Shown here piece after piece: positions 47,601 to 58,617 of a stretch of 64,000 bases of DNA (positions are counted from its first letter, which is position 1; each line of letters opens with the position of its first letter). The DNA comes from Climacium dendroides (Eukaryota > Streptophyta > Bryopsida > Hypnales > Climaciaceae): positions 24,879,538 through 24,943,537 of the forward strand of contig OX467091.1 of NCBI GenBank assembly GCA_950106755.1, in the 5' to 3' direction. Below the pieces are notes generated by a model. The model had not been told where the DNA came from and ran no database searches. It saw only the letters and a list, made by a program, of their open reading frames with translations. Position numbers and translations under genes: made by a program.

Positions 47601-48529
47601 ATTTTCTTCCTTGCTCGGTGAATCCGGTATCGGACAATGTCATAGACCTGCTCTACTCCAAACACCTCAGACTCTAGGTTGGATCTTCAAGTGATGCACA
47701 CAGGGAAAAATGCACATTCATAGCGGACACCTCTAGAACAGAAAGCCACATGATAGCACACGTGGGTGATGATTCTGTGCATCGAAGAATGAAGAAAGTG
47801 AGCCCCTCGAACGATTCGGCAGAATCGGGACGATAGAACGAACCTGTGCATAATCCAGGCAGCAATACGAATGCGTATGCACTTTCAATTTCTCCTCGCC
47901 CTCTTTCTCGATGGGCGTACCATCACTCACGGCCGCAACAGCTGCATTATACACCTTCGCACCCTTCACTGTCTGAAGACCAAGAAAGAAAGCATCAGGA
48001 GCACATTGCAGGGCTGAATGTTCAAACGACAACACGAGAGGAAGCGTTACAACGCAAAGTGCATCAAGTTCTCCACTCCAATTCATAAAATCCTTCGCTT
48101 CAATGACAACATAGAGTTACCGCCTGGAGATCGAGGAGACAAAAAGACAAACTGAATTCTCACCTCGCGTCTATGCTCCCGAATGACAAGCATCTCCTCT
48201 TCCAGCACTCGTAGTGTGCGTCGAAGCTGCTTCGGGTGGAGCCGTAAAACTTTGGCCAAATCTTCTTCCTTCACCCATTGTCGTCTGCCATATGCAGCAT
48301 TTGAGAGAATTACAACAAGGTTTGCAGTTGTACGTCCGGCAAGTCATCGAATTTTAGGGTTTGTGGTCCAGCTTACAAACCTGGTGAGAGCGTCCAGAAC
48401 GACAACAGCGATGCCCCTGTTATCCGACTTGTCCGACTTGCTTCGATTGGGTCCTTTCGCAGGGATCTCCTCATCGTAGAAAGCCCTTGCCACTAACTTT
48501 ACTAACCTCCGGAAAGGTTCGATGCTCAT
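44700..48529 (-). CDS. GTF2E1: General transcription factor TFIIE subunit alpha, 9 exons, intact
   Basis: TFIIE-alpha is the large subunit of the RNA polymerase II general factor TFIIE; with TFIIE-beta it joins the preinitiation complex and recruits and stimulates TFIIH. Exons: 48381-48529, 48164-48284, 47844-47972, 47532-47647, 46879-47071, 46117-46314, 45536-45763, 45106-45316, 44700-44818. They sum to 1464 bp (487 aa plus TAG) with all frames kept. The start is MSIEPFRRLVKLVARAFYDE. The N-terminal winged helix (about residues 1-100) includes DNRGIAVVVLDALTRR and EEDLAKVLRLHPKQLRRTLR. A zinc ribbon follows with C164, C169, C191 and C194 (CPNTAC...CENC). The C-terminus is acidic and repeats an aspartate-rich VEWE motif (DDDDVEWEDAP and DDDDGVEWEEG), as in plant homologues. 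The first cysteine pair is spaced CX4C where CX2C is usual. Confidence 0.93.
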
Positions 48530-49688
48530 TGCTCACATCAACTCCTCGGTGAAAACTGACCGAGTGAAAATGAAGTCAGTTGGAGTTTCTGCGCCCACAC
48601 ACTATACGGTAAGTTGTTGACGGTTTCGGAATACCGCTACCAGATTGACTCTCAGAGTCAGGGCACAAGAAACCAGATGATAAAACTTTCGGTTCCCCTT
48701 CTTATAACCTTCTGTGACTTCCTGTCAGGGGCAAGGCCCAAAACACATTGTTCTGATTTCAACCAACAACAGTAAGGAGCTTCCGGCGCCGAAGAAGGAA
48801 TACAGACACTCTTGCAGCACCAGATCTAATCAGACTTAACTTGAATTGCAGAACTGCTTAACCAACTTCATCTTTAAGTGTTGCCTTCAGAAATCAAGGG
48901 GACCAAAAAATCTGCTTTACGATAAGTGGTCGAGTAATCTTCTGGGATGTCTATTCTCTGTGTGTGAAAGATTCAGTTCGACAGCAGGACAATGAATAAC
49001 AGACACAAGCACACAAACGATGCAACAGGCACCAATTGCTTTTCAAATCACGCAAACGAAGCAACAGAAAAGATGGCACTATGAACCCTAGAAACTCACG
49101 GAAACATTACGAAACAGTGCAGAAAGATTGCTATTCGACAAGCTTCCAATTCCAGCTTCAAACAATTGCTTCTCAAACAAAAGAAATCGACGTTCTCATC
49201 GGAAACTCCAGAAAATAAATGTAATAGCTCTTGTATGATTAGAGAGGAGAGCCTGTGCCGTGCCGGGAGAGAGCGCCGCTGCGCGAGTCCTACGCCTAAG
49301 TTAGAGATAGTTGCAGTGGCTGCCACTTCTCTAAGTTTGAATGTACTAACTTGTAGTAGAACCACCCATAGTCAACCACTTTAGCAGTTCTGCACATGTT
49401 CCGGAGCAAATTAAGGCAATGTAAATTTTCTTGTCATGTAGGAAGATTGAAATCATGGGGATTGCAATTTTTTTTAGTAATTTTATGCCTTGAATTAAAA
49501 ATACTATGAATTTTAGAAGCCAAGAGTTGGCCTAAATCCATACCTAATGTATAGAGTCTTCCAATTCTGATCATTTGAAAATTACTTTCCCACTCACTAC
49601 TTCTTGCTTTCTTGTTTACTACTTTAGGACATGTGTCATGATTTCATTAGGCCCAACCTTGAAAAAGAGAAAAAAAGAAGTAGTCCAA
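48530..49688 (-). promoter_or_regulatory. TFIIE-alpha 5' flank (5'UTR and promoter region)
   Basis: It lies immediately upstream of the TFIIE-alpha ATG. A locally GC-rich patch (GCCGTGCCGGGAGAGAGCGC) at about 49254-49290 stands out from AT-rich surroundings and may mark the transcription start area. No TATA box was chosen, and a 5'UTR intron cannot be excluded. Confidence 0.35.
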
Positions 49689-51000
49689 CACTATAAGAAA
49701 ACAGTGTTTTTCTGGACACACAAGTTTTGCATCCGAACATCGCGCGTGATGTCTTGTCACATCTAGCTAGACATCCAAAAATTTGTGTTATGGTAGACGT
49801 GCCAAAAACATGGTACGTTAAGGCAAAACGCTACACGTTCATTGTCGGACATCACAAAAAAAACATCGGTCAACGAGATTCTTAAAAGTTGACATATGGC
49901 TGCCACCTAAGCGCGGAAAAGCCAGAGTGTCATTTTTTTCATTCATTGCCTGTCTATGATGTAGTGTTTGACATGTCATTGACTTGGCATGCCACGTCAA
50001 TGATGACGAAATTGGCTAATGTGGCATCCACAAACGCTGACATGGCAATTTTTTTGAAGCTACCTGAATAGTCTTTTTAGAATTTAATGATGCTTTTTGA
50101 AACATCAATGTGGACATTTGAGTGTCTTGAATAACATTAGGTGAAACAATTGTATGCTTCTCATCATGTCCCATTTAGACGTGTGGCATTTGTACATGTG
50201 TACTCACATATACGACGCTCACATGTTTTTTTAAACATCAATAATGACATGAGTTATGTTTTTTTATATCATGTGGTATGTTGTAAAAGACATGTTGTCA
50301 ATGTAGCAATATGTTGTACACAATATAAAATATGCAATATATGGTATATCATATGCAATACAACATACAAAATATGCCATACAAAATATAATATATACAA
50401 TATATATACAACATGTCATACAAATTATAGTATATACAATATGCCATACACTTGTATACAATACATTGTATTTATCAAGTATATTGTATGTCTTGAAAAT
50501 CCACTTATGAATTGATGAGAAGACAAGTCTTTTATACTAGTGAGGTGTAGGACGCATGACAAACCATATGGGATATACAAAACTAAAATATGAGTAGCAA
50601 TATAAATACAATGATGTCTGAAATGATGTTTTAAAAAACATCTACATGTCTTAATTATGTTTTTTTCGGCGTTATTGTAAACATTCAAAAGAACATTTGT
50701 AGTATGAAATTAGACATTCACATCAATGTTGTTTTAAACATTTGCTTCAACAATTTCTAAGCTTTCTACAAATCTTATTTGTTATTTATGATGTCATGAT
50801 GAACATTTGCATGTCATTTCCAACATATATGGGGATGTCTCCTTGAACATTTAATTGATAAGTCACATTTATTAAATCAAGGTTGTTTGCAACATCAACT
50901 TCAATATAGTATGACACAACAACACATCCAACATGGAATTCCAATTAGTTTAATTTAAAATTTAAATTATCAATTTTACTAGTTTAATTTCACACCACAT
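49689..51000. mobile_element. Probable CACTA-related element, one terminus recognised
   Basis: CACTATAAGAAAACAGTG at 49689 matches the CACTA terminus seen at 5252. The DNA that follows is full of recurrent GACAT / AAACATC words and an AT-rich ATGCCATACAAAATAT-like array at about 50280-50480, as in subterminal CACTA repeats. No matching right end with a repeated target trinucleotide was found. ATACTAGTG at 50535-50542 is a possible but poorly matched end. The right limit given is approximate. Confidence 0.45.
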
Positions 51001-52441
51001 AGATGATGCATTTTAAGTTTAGTACTTTTAACCACTGTTCCTTCAAGGAACAAATGTATTTTCAGGCATGTACTTATGGGTTGAAATTTTGTTGTAATCT
51101 TTTGAAACTTTTTTTCAAGATAGAAAAATTGACTAGCTTCATAGGAATATAATTTTTTTCACCATCGGTGCCTGGGAACTAAAGTTGTCGCAACACAGGG
51201 TAAGTGAAATTCCCTATTATGCTCACAAAAACCTCTTTAAAGCATAACAAAGTGACTTTAAAGATCGAACCCGAGACTCTGTGAAGTGTTTCGTGTTACT
51301 AGGTGGTTTGGGGGAAATTCTCAATTCAAGTACTCTTCTTTCTCCTTGTTTACCCTTTTCCCCCAAAACCGGACAATTCCTTTCTATTACCGTTTACTAA
51401 TCCGGTCTATGCTACTACCCAATCCGAATTAGAATCCATTCACATAATCAACTAAAACCCAACCAGAACTCACACTTCCGATCGAATCTTTATTACTATG
51501 TCCGAGGACCTCATTCTTCTTGGTTTCAGTTCCGGTTTCGCTTAACCTCTGTTGGCACTTCAGAGGGGTCTGCCACTTGTTCTCAGAGAGGTAGGCCCTC
51601 CTCTCCTTCCGGTCTTTATAGTGACGGAAGATTCACTCAGTTAATCTCTCTTCCTATTCTAACAGGATCCGATTTGATCTTTCACAGCAAACTAGGAATG
51701 ATTCCAGTTTGTAGGTCACACAAAAATCCCCCGTATGATCCTTACCAACTACAACAACCTTAATGTTTTCTCAGATCCGTGCGAAACTAAGATGGCTACA
51801 AGTGTGTCCGCCCGTACCAGTGCAATCTAGAGTTCTTCCGTTTACTATTTCAGATGGCGAGACCTCTCAAGTGATCGGAGGCTAATCCAGATATCCCATC
51901 TGGTAGCTCTAGCGCAGTTTGAGAATCCTCTCTCTTACTACCTAGCCTAACACTAGCTATCTCACTTGGAATAATAAACTAAATCTACTGAAGTGTCTTG
52001 ACTCACTCCCAATGCTTACAACCTGTCCACATGCACGTGCAATCACAAGAAGACACCAAGGGGAGAAACTCCTCTTACAATCTGCTCATCTATACTCAAT
52101 TTCTCCCTCCCTAATCTAGCCAATCCTTGGGAAGACAAGGAAAAACAGTAGAAAATACAAAGGAGACAGCATGTGCAAGAAAAAGAACTCCTCGTCTCAG
52201 TCTTGAGACTCAAATTATATACAAAATTTACAAAAAGAATCCCTGGAAATCTGGCACTAATCCGGCCGAGATTTACGGATCTGAACTTTTCCTATCTTTC
52301 CGGGATAAGGTCCGGTCTAACAAAATTCCCTATCTCTAAATTCCTAACTACCTACTCATCCTAAGGGGGTCCACCACTATCTAGAGTAGCTATAGGTGAG
52401 AGTTCACTCAAATTCTTACTCTTATGTCCCCCTTCCGGAAC
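51001..52441. other. Degenerate region, somewhat GC-richer, nature unknown
   Basis: This stretch differs in composition from the AT-rich DNA around it and precedes an ORF truncated by the right MULE copy. It may be the remains of a retroelement or another large transposon. No LTR, primer-binding site or recognisable protein could be supported. Confidence 0.3.
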
Positions 52442-52726
52442 TCATTCCGGTTCTACAAGGGAAGTCATCCCTGTCATTGCTCGCGGAGCCACTGAAGTGG
52501 AAGTTCTTCCTCCCTCCTTCTCCTTTGAGACTGGAGTCTCAAACTTCCCATTTAGGATCTCCACATCATCGAACTCATCTGGGATCGAAATCCCGAATAG
52601 AAAGACCAATCCACTCTGGAACTTCCAGATGTTTTCTTCCAGCCCTTTTGCGTCTTTCCGGAATTCCTTCATGGTCTCCTCTACCTCTCTGGCAAAGTCA
52701 GCTAAGATGCGGGCAATCCGGGTACC
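52442..52726 (-). pseudogene. Unrecognised ORF 3' end, truncated by the right MULE copy
   Basis: On the minus strand a frame is open from the transposon junction at 52726 through ILADFAREVEETMKEFRKD to a TGA at about 52442, roughly 95 codons. It is charged, partly coiled-coil-like and ends TSLVEPE. An internal ATG gives 76 aa. The reading frame is cut exactly where identity between the two MULE copies stops. I do not recognise the family. A retroelement gag-like C-terminus is one possibility. Confidence 0.4.
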
Positions 52727-54425
52727 ACAACGAAGCTAGTATACGAGCATAGAGCAAGAGCGTAGAACGTGGAATTGGAGCATGGAGCATGGATTTAGGG
52801 CCTTTTTTTGTAATTTGGTGCGGTTTTAGGGTATTTATTTATTTATTTTGTTAAATTTGGGTGTTTACTTTCAAAAGTCGACTATAAGTTTTGGGCCTTT
52901 TTTCCATAAATCAACATACTTTGGGGGTAATAAAAAATCCAGTCTAAAAATTTGGGGATTTAAAAAGTCTAACCTCAAAAGTTTAGGGTGGACTAATATT
53001 TGAATATGTGTGAAAATATTTTATGACCATTGACCACATGGAGGGAAGGGTTATATTGATTGAACTTAGAAGAATTATTTGTTATTGTTGGTGAGTAACT
53101 TCAACAATGACATTGGACACCTCTACGGTGGGATTATGACAAACCAATTTGTGTAGGGGATCGGTCTTTTAATGCTATATCAATTTATTGGTTCATGTGC
53201 CAAAGCTTAGTGGCCTATCTTTCGAGTGGATAGTGAGAATGTCTCACTATCCACTCCCAAAAAATAAATGATATTGAATTTTTCTACCTCCCACCAATAA
53301 GGCAATAAGCTCAAATTTTTGGTATATTAAATTTCTCGTTTCCCCCTCTCCCCCCCTTCTCTAATTTTCAGGTGGGGCTAGGGGTAACATTTGATATGGG
53401 ATATATCCGTATCCGTACCTCATATTTTGTATCTACATTGTATTGTATTTATATTGCATTTGAACTATATTCCGTATCTCATATCTGTACCGTACTATAT
53501 TTGTATTGTATTTGAACTATATTTTGATTCTCGTATCCGGATCGGGTCTATATTATATCGTATTTGTCTGTGTATAGTATCCCTACCTATATCCAGATCA
53601 ACGGCATGGGAGGGAGAAAGGAGTTTGTTTTCTTCAAGGATTGGCCTTCCAAAGTTTTACAAAGTAGAACATGATGACTTTATATTCATGCCCCCATGAC
53701 CGTGAAAATGGACCTATCACCGTGGATCCAAGACAGGAGACCCAAAATCTACACCAAAAAGATTATTTGGGTGTGAACCTATAACCATGGTATCAAGCCA
53801 CATAATATAACCTTTCACCACGGTTTTAGGGTTTAGGTGTGCCCCTATAGCTGTGGTTTTAAGATCTCAATGTAATTGTAGACCTCAAACTGTAAACTAG
53901 TAGAACTGCTCCTTTAAAGGTGAAAGAAAGGCATACTTCTAGGGTGAGGGTTCAAGGTTTAGGGTATTTATGATTGCCTTCATGGCCTATTTATAGAATA
54001 TTTGTTAAATTTTTTAGGAGGATTATATTTAGGGTTTAGGGTAACTTTCTTTTGCTGGATGGACATCTGCTTATTGTATTGTTAAATGTATGGTCAGGTG
54101 AACAATTTAACTTAAACTATTGAACAACCGTAGTTAGAAGGCTTAGAATTAGGCTATCATTTCCATGTGATAGGGTAAAAATGATTAATTAAGTTCATCC
54201 ATGCACGACCACTTTACCAATTTATCATATAAAAGGCATTAGCATGTTGCCAAACTTCCTATTGATAATAATGTATTTCAATTATGTTTGCAATCATGTC
54301 ATCAATAATTAGTACTCATATGTATTGCAAGGGAAGCTAACTTCTACCAATGCTAGCATGAGATAGTGCTAATAAAAAATGGATTTACAACCATAGCAAG
54401 TTCAGATAAATGTTGTAGAATTTTG

Positions 54426-54499
54426 AATGCATAAGGTGACCACCTCTAGGTTACCTCTCAGTACCGAGAGGAACCTTAGAGGTGGTCACCTTATGCATT
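54426..54499. repeat. 74-bp palindrome downstream of the transposase (right copy)
   Basis: Same hairpin as at 2233-2306, with roughly 33-bp arms around a short loop. It lies about 0.36 kb past the transposase stop. Its retention in both copies shows it is part of the element. Confidence 0.85.
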
Positions 54500-54859
54500 T
54501 AGAAGTTTGGCGTTGTCCTACTCCATTCATTGTGAAAAGGGAATTCAGGCAAGGTCATTTTTAGTGGATTGGGACGAGGGAAGGCCATTTTATTTTGTTG
54601 CAATTATCAATAACAATCTAAACAACCCTCTATGAATATTTTATATCTAGATATGTATACAAATCATACTAGAGAGTATGGATGGACAATCATGCACGAA
54701 TGCATGATAGTGCAAGGTGCAATGGACAAATGACAATTGAAATGAAGTAGTGGCCCTTTTAGTCTCACTACAATTCTTACATGAAATAAGTTTGGAGCAC
54801 ATCATCCAAAGCTACACTACAATATGCTAGCACCAACCGGCAAGAAGTAGAAATGTATA

Positions 54860-57800
54860 CTAATTGGATTTAAGCTTCAAGATACCACTCTGAAGTATGC
54901 ATTTCACTTCGTTAAAGCTAAAGCTTGGAGCATGGATAAAAAGATCTACTTCTGCATCCAATTGGCAAACTCTAGTGAACAAAAAGTACAAGTGCTTGCA
55001 ATTAGCCCATTGCCCTCTTTTTCCTAGAGCCTTTGTTGCCATCTCCTTGAAATAAGGGCAAGTGCATTCAGAGAATGCACTTACAGTGATCATGTAATGT
55101 TCAATGGTAGGCGGTGTACTTGAGTCTAGGGCAATGATGCATCCGAAGCCTGGATGTGGTACCATAGTAACTTCACGAACCACTGCTTTCATTGTAAGTG
55201 TGGAGGCGCAATTGTTTGCTTGCTTTGTTGTAGGTGCTTTTGGATTCCTCCGAATCTTCTTTCCTGACCGTGTGCTAGGGTGCTCTGCAGGTGACTCTGG
55301 AACTTGAAGTCCCAAAACATCAGGTGGCAGATCATAATTTCCAAATAGCCTACGAGGGGAAATTTCAAGACGTTGCGGAAGACAGAACCCTGCATTTTGA
55401 AGATCTAGGATCTCTTTGGGCGTAAGATTGGTTCCAACTTGCACTGGCCATATGTCTGGTACTTCCGGTTTTGATAAAACCCATTTCCGTTGAGAACCTT
55501 TGACGCACCGCGATATATCATCATTGCAGAAAAAGAATTGCATTCTCTCAATCCTATTTTTCTTATAGTTGTCCATGCTGCCGGTATATGTAGGTGCAGC
55601 TGTTCTCCTATTGCCTTGCACTATCTTTGCAACACACTTTTTTCGCATAATGGCCTGCAATGCAAAACATACTTTTGAAGACGTCTTAGGCAAGCGGGCA
55701 ATATGCCATTCAGACTCATCACAAACTGTTTCTTGAACAGTCCTCACATGGGAGGCCACCTCAGTTGAAGGAATTGACCTTATCTTAGGTGATTCCAACA
55801 AATCCGGATAATCTTCATGCGTTACAGGCCATGATTCTTCAGAAATCCGATCCAAGGAAATGACCGATGTGGATGCAGGGGTGGCCCTTGTTCCAACACG
55901 GGGTCGAGAGAAATTCACTTTGTCGGGACGATGTGAATCATATTCAGAACCAGGTGGAAGATTGGGCATTCGCTTCTCAGATCCAAAAACTTCCTCGCCT
56001 TCCAAATGGGGCTTCCTAGTGCAATACTCTTGAACACCTGGTACAGATGCCATGGCATCATTCAATCCTTTCGGATTACCGGTATGTTGGGCATATCTCT
56101 GTGCTACACGAAGCAAGAGCTCTTCTTTTCCTGGACCAGTTCCTGGCTTCTCACCTTTTAAAAACTGGTAATATCTAACCATTTGCATGAACGCCCGAAC
56201 ATAGTCATCCACAGTGGCGACATACAAATCAGAGCCACGTTTTCCAGATTGTTGCAACCATTTGTTATGTACGGTCTCCACGAGGTTGCAAGTAGGAACA
56301 AGCCCGAGTTCATCTTCAGTGAGTCCCTGTTTTGTGGAGCATGGATTAAAGCTATTACAAATAAAGAGTACCACTCTTTCCTTGATTTAACGTCTACAGG
56401 GCAGGGTTGTTACATAAAGTACTTCAATAATTGAAGACAGGAAGCATTCATGGAAGATAACCCAAAAATCTGAATCCTAGCTTGGCAAAACAAACAAATG
56501 AAGGATAGGATGATTAAGAATCTTACAATGTCCATGAATGCTCCCCATTGTCTATACCGGAAGTGCCAAAACGCTAACCACAACTCCAAACGGCGAAGCC
56601 CCTCTTCGGTTGTGGCTCCAGATGAATGCCACCACGTTCGAATTGCATGAAACCTAATCTCTGCCTGTGCTAAGGAATTTGCATCCTTATATTGTTTGCA
56701 CAACTTTCGATGTTGGTCTTGAAGGTCACTGCGAATGTCTGCTTTCGTGTGTTTCTCCATTGACTGAGTCCAATGAAATAAACATGTACGTTCTCGATTG
56801 GGCATGGGCTCTGTTGGGTCAGCACTTCCATAAACAATGCGCACCGCATTCCAGTTTGCTTGTGCCGAATCAGCCATGAAGCCTTTAAAATAGGGCAAGG
56901 TGTTTCCATGTCTACCCATCACGACGTTTAATTTTTTCCAGAAGTCGCATTGGGCAACTACATCTTCTGATTGCATATCGCAAACCGCAATAGTCATAAC
57001 TCGGCAATAGGTCATGTCATAAACATGACACGCAATTGTAGTCCAGAGCTTCACTCGCCTAACATGATCAAACATGATCCATGCATCCTCAAGGTCACCA
57101 CCAGGTTGCATACGTGATACCAAGTCCACGCCACTTCCAGGGCCAACCTCCGACATTTTGAACACGAAGACTTTGTCAGAGTCAGATCCTTGTCCAGGGA
57201 ATTTGTTCTCTTGTACAAAAGCCCAATTGCTGCAGCCACGAAGCTTTGTGATGCTGTCTATGACTCCAAAGCGGCGGAAGTACTTGAATGTACTAACTTC
57301 ATTGCGAATACTTGGGGAACTCATGAATTTGCATTTCTCCAAAACAAGCATTAATTCTTGTAATCCGAATGGGGTAGGTGTAGCTCCTTTGGCTCGAAGT
57401 AGCATCTCTCCAAGGAACTCCTTGCTAGCCTCCAGGACAATAGCGGAATTTGTTCCAGAGGGATTCCGCTCAACTTGGTCTGATATCAAGGACCGAGTTC
57501 TCTCCTTGGAGTCCTGGCAGTCTCCATCTTTCACAGGGTGGTTGTGAATACCGAAATGAACACAAGCCCGAGTCATGTCCTGTGACCCAATTACATAATA
57601 TATTTTCGCAAGACAACTACCAATACACGATGGAGCAGTCGCACAAATCTTGCATGTGATAGTGGAACTAATAGGAGGAATGGCACAAACTTCAAATGGA
57701 GCAGGAGAACAACCATCCCATTCAGTCTCGTTGATAAGAGCTACATGGTGCTTTCGAGTTAGGTAGTCATAACTCGGGTTGTCGCATCGTAGGTGGCCCA

Positions 57801-58617
57801 CGCAAGATGCCAACCGAAATGTCAGACCGTCTGCATTCTTTATATTTGTCGTATGAAGATTTGTCCAAATGTGACCATCGTAGCGTTTCTCCATTCCGGT
57901 GAGAAGCTTAGCCTGATTGTTAATTCCCAAAACATCTCCGGCGGGTGGTAATTCAAATATCACATCACCATTGAACAAAGGTGGAACAAATTGGACTACA
58001 CAGACTCTAATTGAGTTCCAATCGACCTTCTTAAACGGATTCCTAGAACCTTTGGTGTAGCACAACTTCTGTAGACATGAAATAATAGAGGATCCACGAG
58101 AAGTTGAGGATGGTGTCCCTAAGACTGGAGTAGGCGAGATAGATGAGGATGCCCCATGAACTCCTAAAGGCAGAGTTGGTCGTAGAACTTTATAGGGTGG
58201 CGACGAACCATCAGAATCATCACTATCAATGGCAATGACCTCAACACTTGGCTCGATCTTTACAGTGTTAAGCAACGCTGTCTCAAAAGTACTAGTGCTA
58301 GATATTTTAGTGGTACCTTCTGGAGTTGGTGCTCCAACCATGGATTTGGACAAGCCATATGTTAAATACCTACCCGGATGCAGATGCCACTGCCTCAGTG
58401 GGGAAGAGACAATCGGCTCTTGACCTATAGTATGCGTGAGTTCACCACTTGAACTATCAAAAACTTCCTCATCAATATCCAACGAGTTTTTAGTAAGAAG
58501 AAAGCGAGCACTTAGTCGAGAGGAACTCACAACAGCGTATCCCAAATCACTAATCGGAAAAGAAATTGGAACCCCTTGTCCATTTGCCCTAACAGTTGCC
58601 ATTTGATTGTATTCCAT
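54860..58617 (-). CDS. MULE-like transposase with GCM/FLYWCH-like zinc region and SWIM finger, two exons
   Basis: Exon 1 is 56527-58617 (697 codons) and exon 2 is 54860-56380; a 146-bp GT-AG intron separates them. The product would be 1203 aa. In order: a disordered N-terminus (1-180) with VKIE and VEVIAIDSDD motifs; a Cys/His-rich region (about 268-362: C..GHLRC, CKIC, HFGIHNHPV) resembling GCM1/WRKY/FLYWCH fingers of Mutator-like transposases; a DDE-like core (about 520-690) with YDMTYC, CDMQSEDVVAQ, GFMADSAQANW and CLFHW; and a C-terminal SWIM finger (CTCPYF...ANCKHLYFLF). This arrangement is that of MULE transposases, which catalyse cut-and-paste transposition. No stop or frameshift is seen. 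The family call is from motifs, and exact DDE residues need alignment. A domesticated relative is unlikely given the second, decayed copy. Confidence 0.78.

Larger units (their letters stand above)
52727..58617 (-). mobile_element. MULE-like transposon, right copy
   Basis: The 3' end of the element is at 52727, fixed by comparison with 1-4009. It contains the same terminal CTCTACGCTC words, AT-rich tract (about 53395-53590), 74-bp palindrome (54426-54499) and transposase. It lacks the CACTA MITE of the left copy. The 5' end was not found: the terminal sequence does not reappear inverted anywhere up to 64000. The element is therefore either longer than 11 kb, lacks long terminal inverted repeats, or ends unrecognised between 58.6 and 64 kb. 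The limit given is the transposase start codon. Confidence 0.8.

Noticed and set aside
51255..51285. GATCGAACCCGAGACTC, like a tRNA T-arm / B box on the minus strand
   Set aside because: No A box, no acceptor stem and no cloverleaf can be drawn around it.
52420..52445. GGAAGGGGGACA on the minus strand as a retrotransposon polypurine tract
   Set aside because: No LTR beginning with TG follows and no second LTR is seen.
57074..57547. A 157-codon frame on the plus strand
   Set aside because: Antisense shadow of the transposase, which has recognisable motifs on the minus strand.
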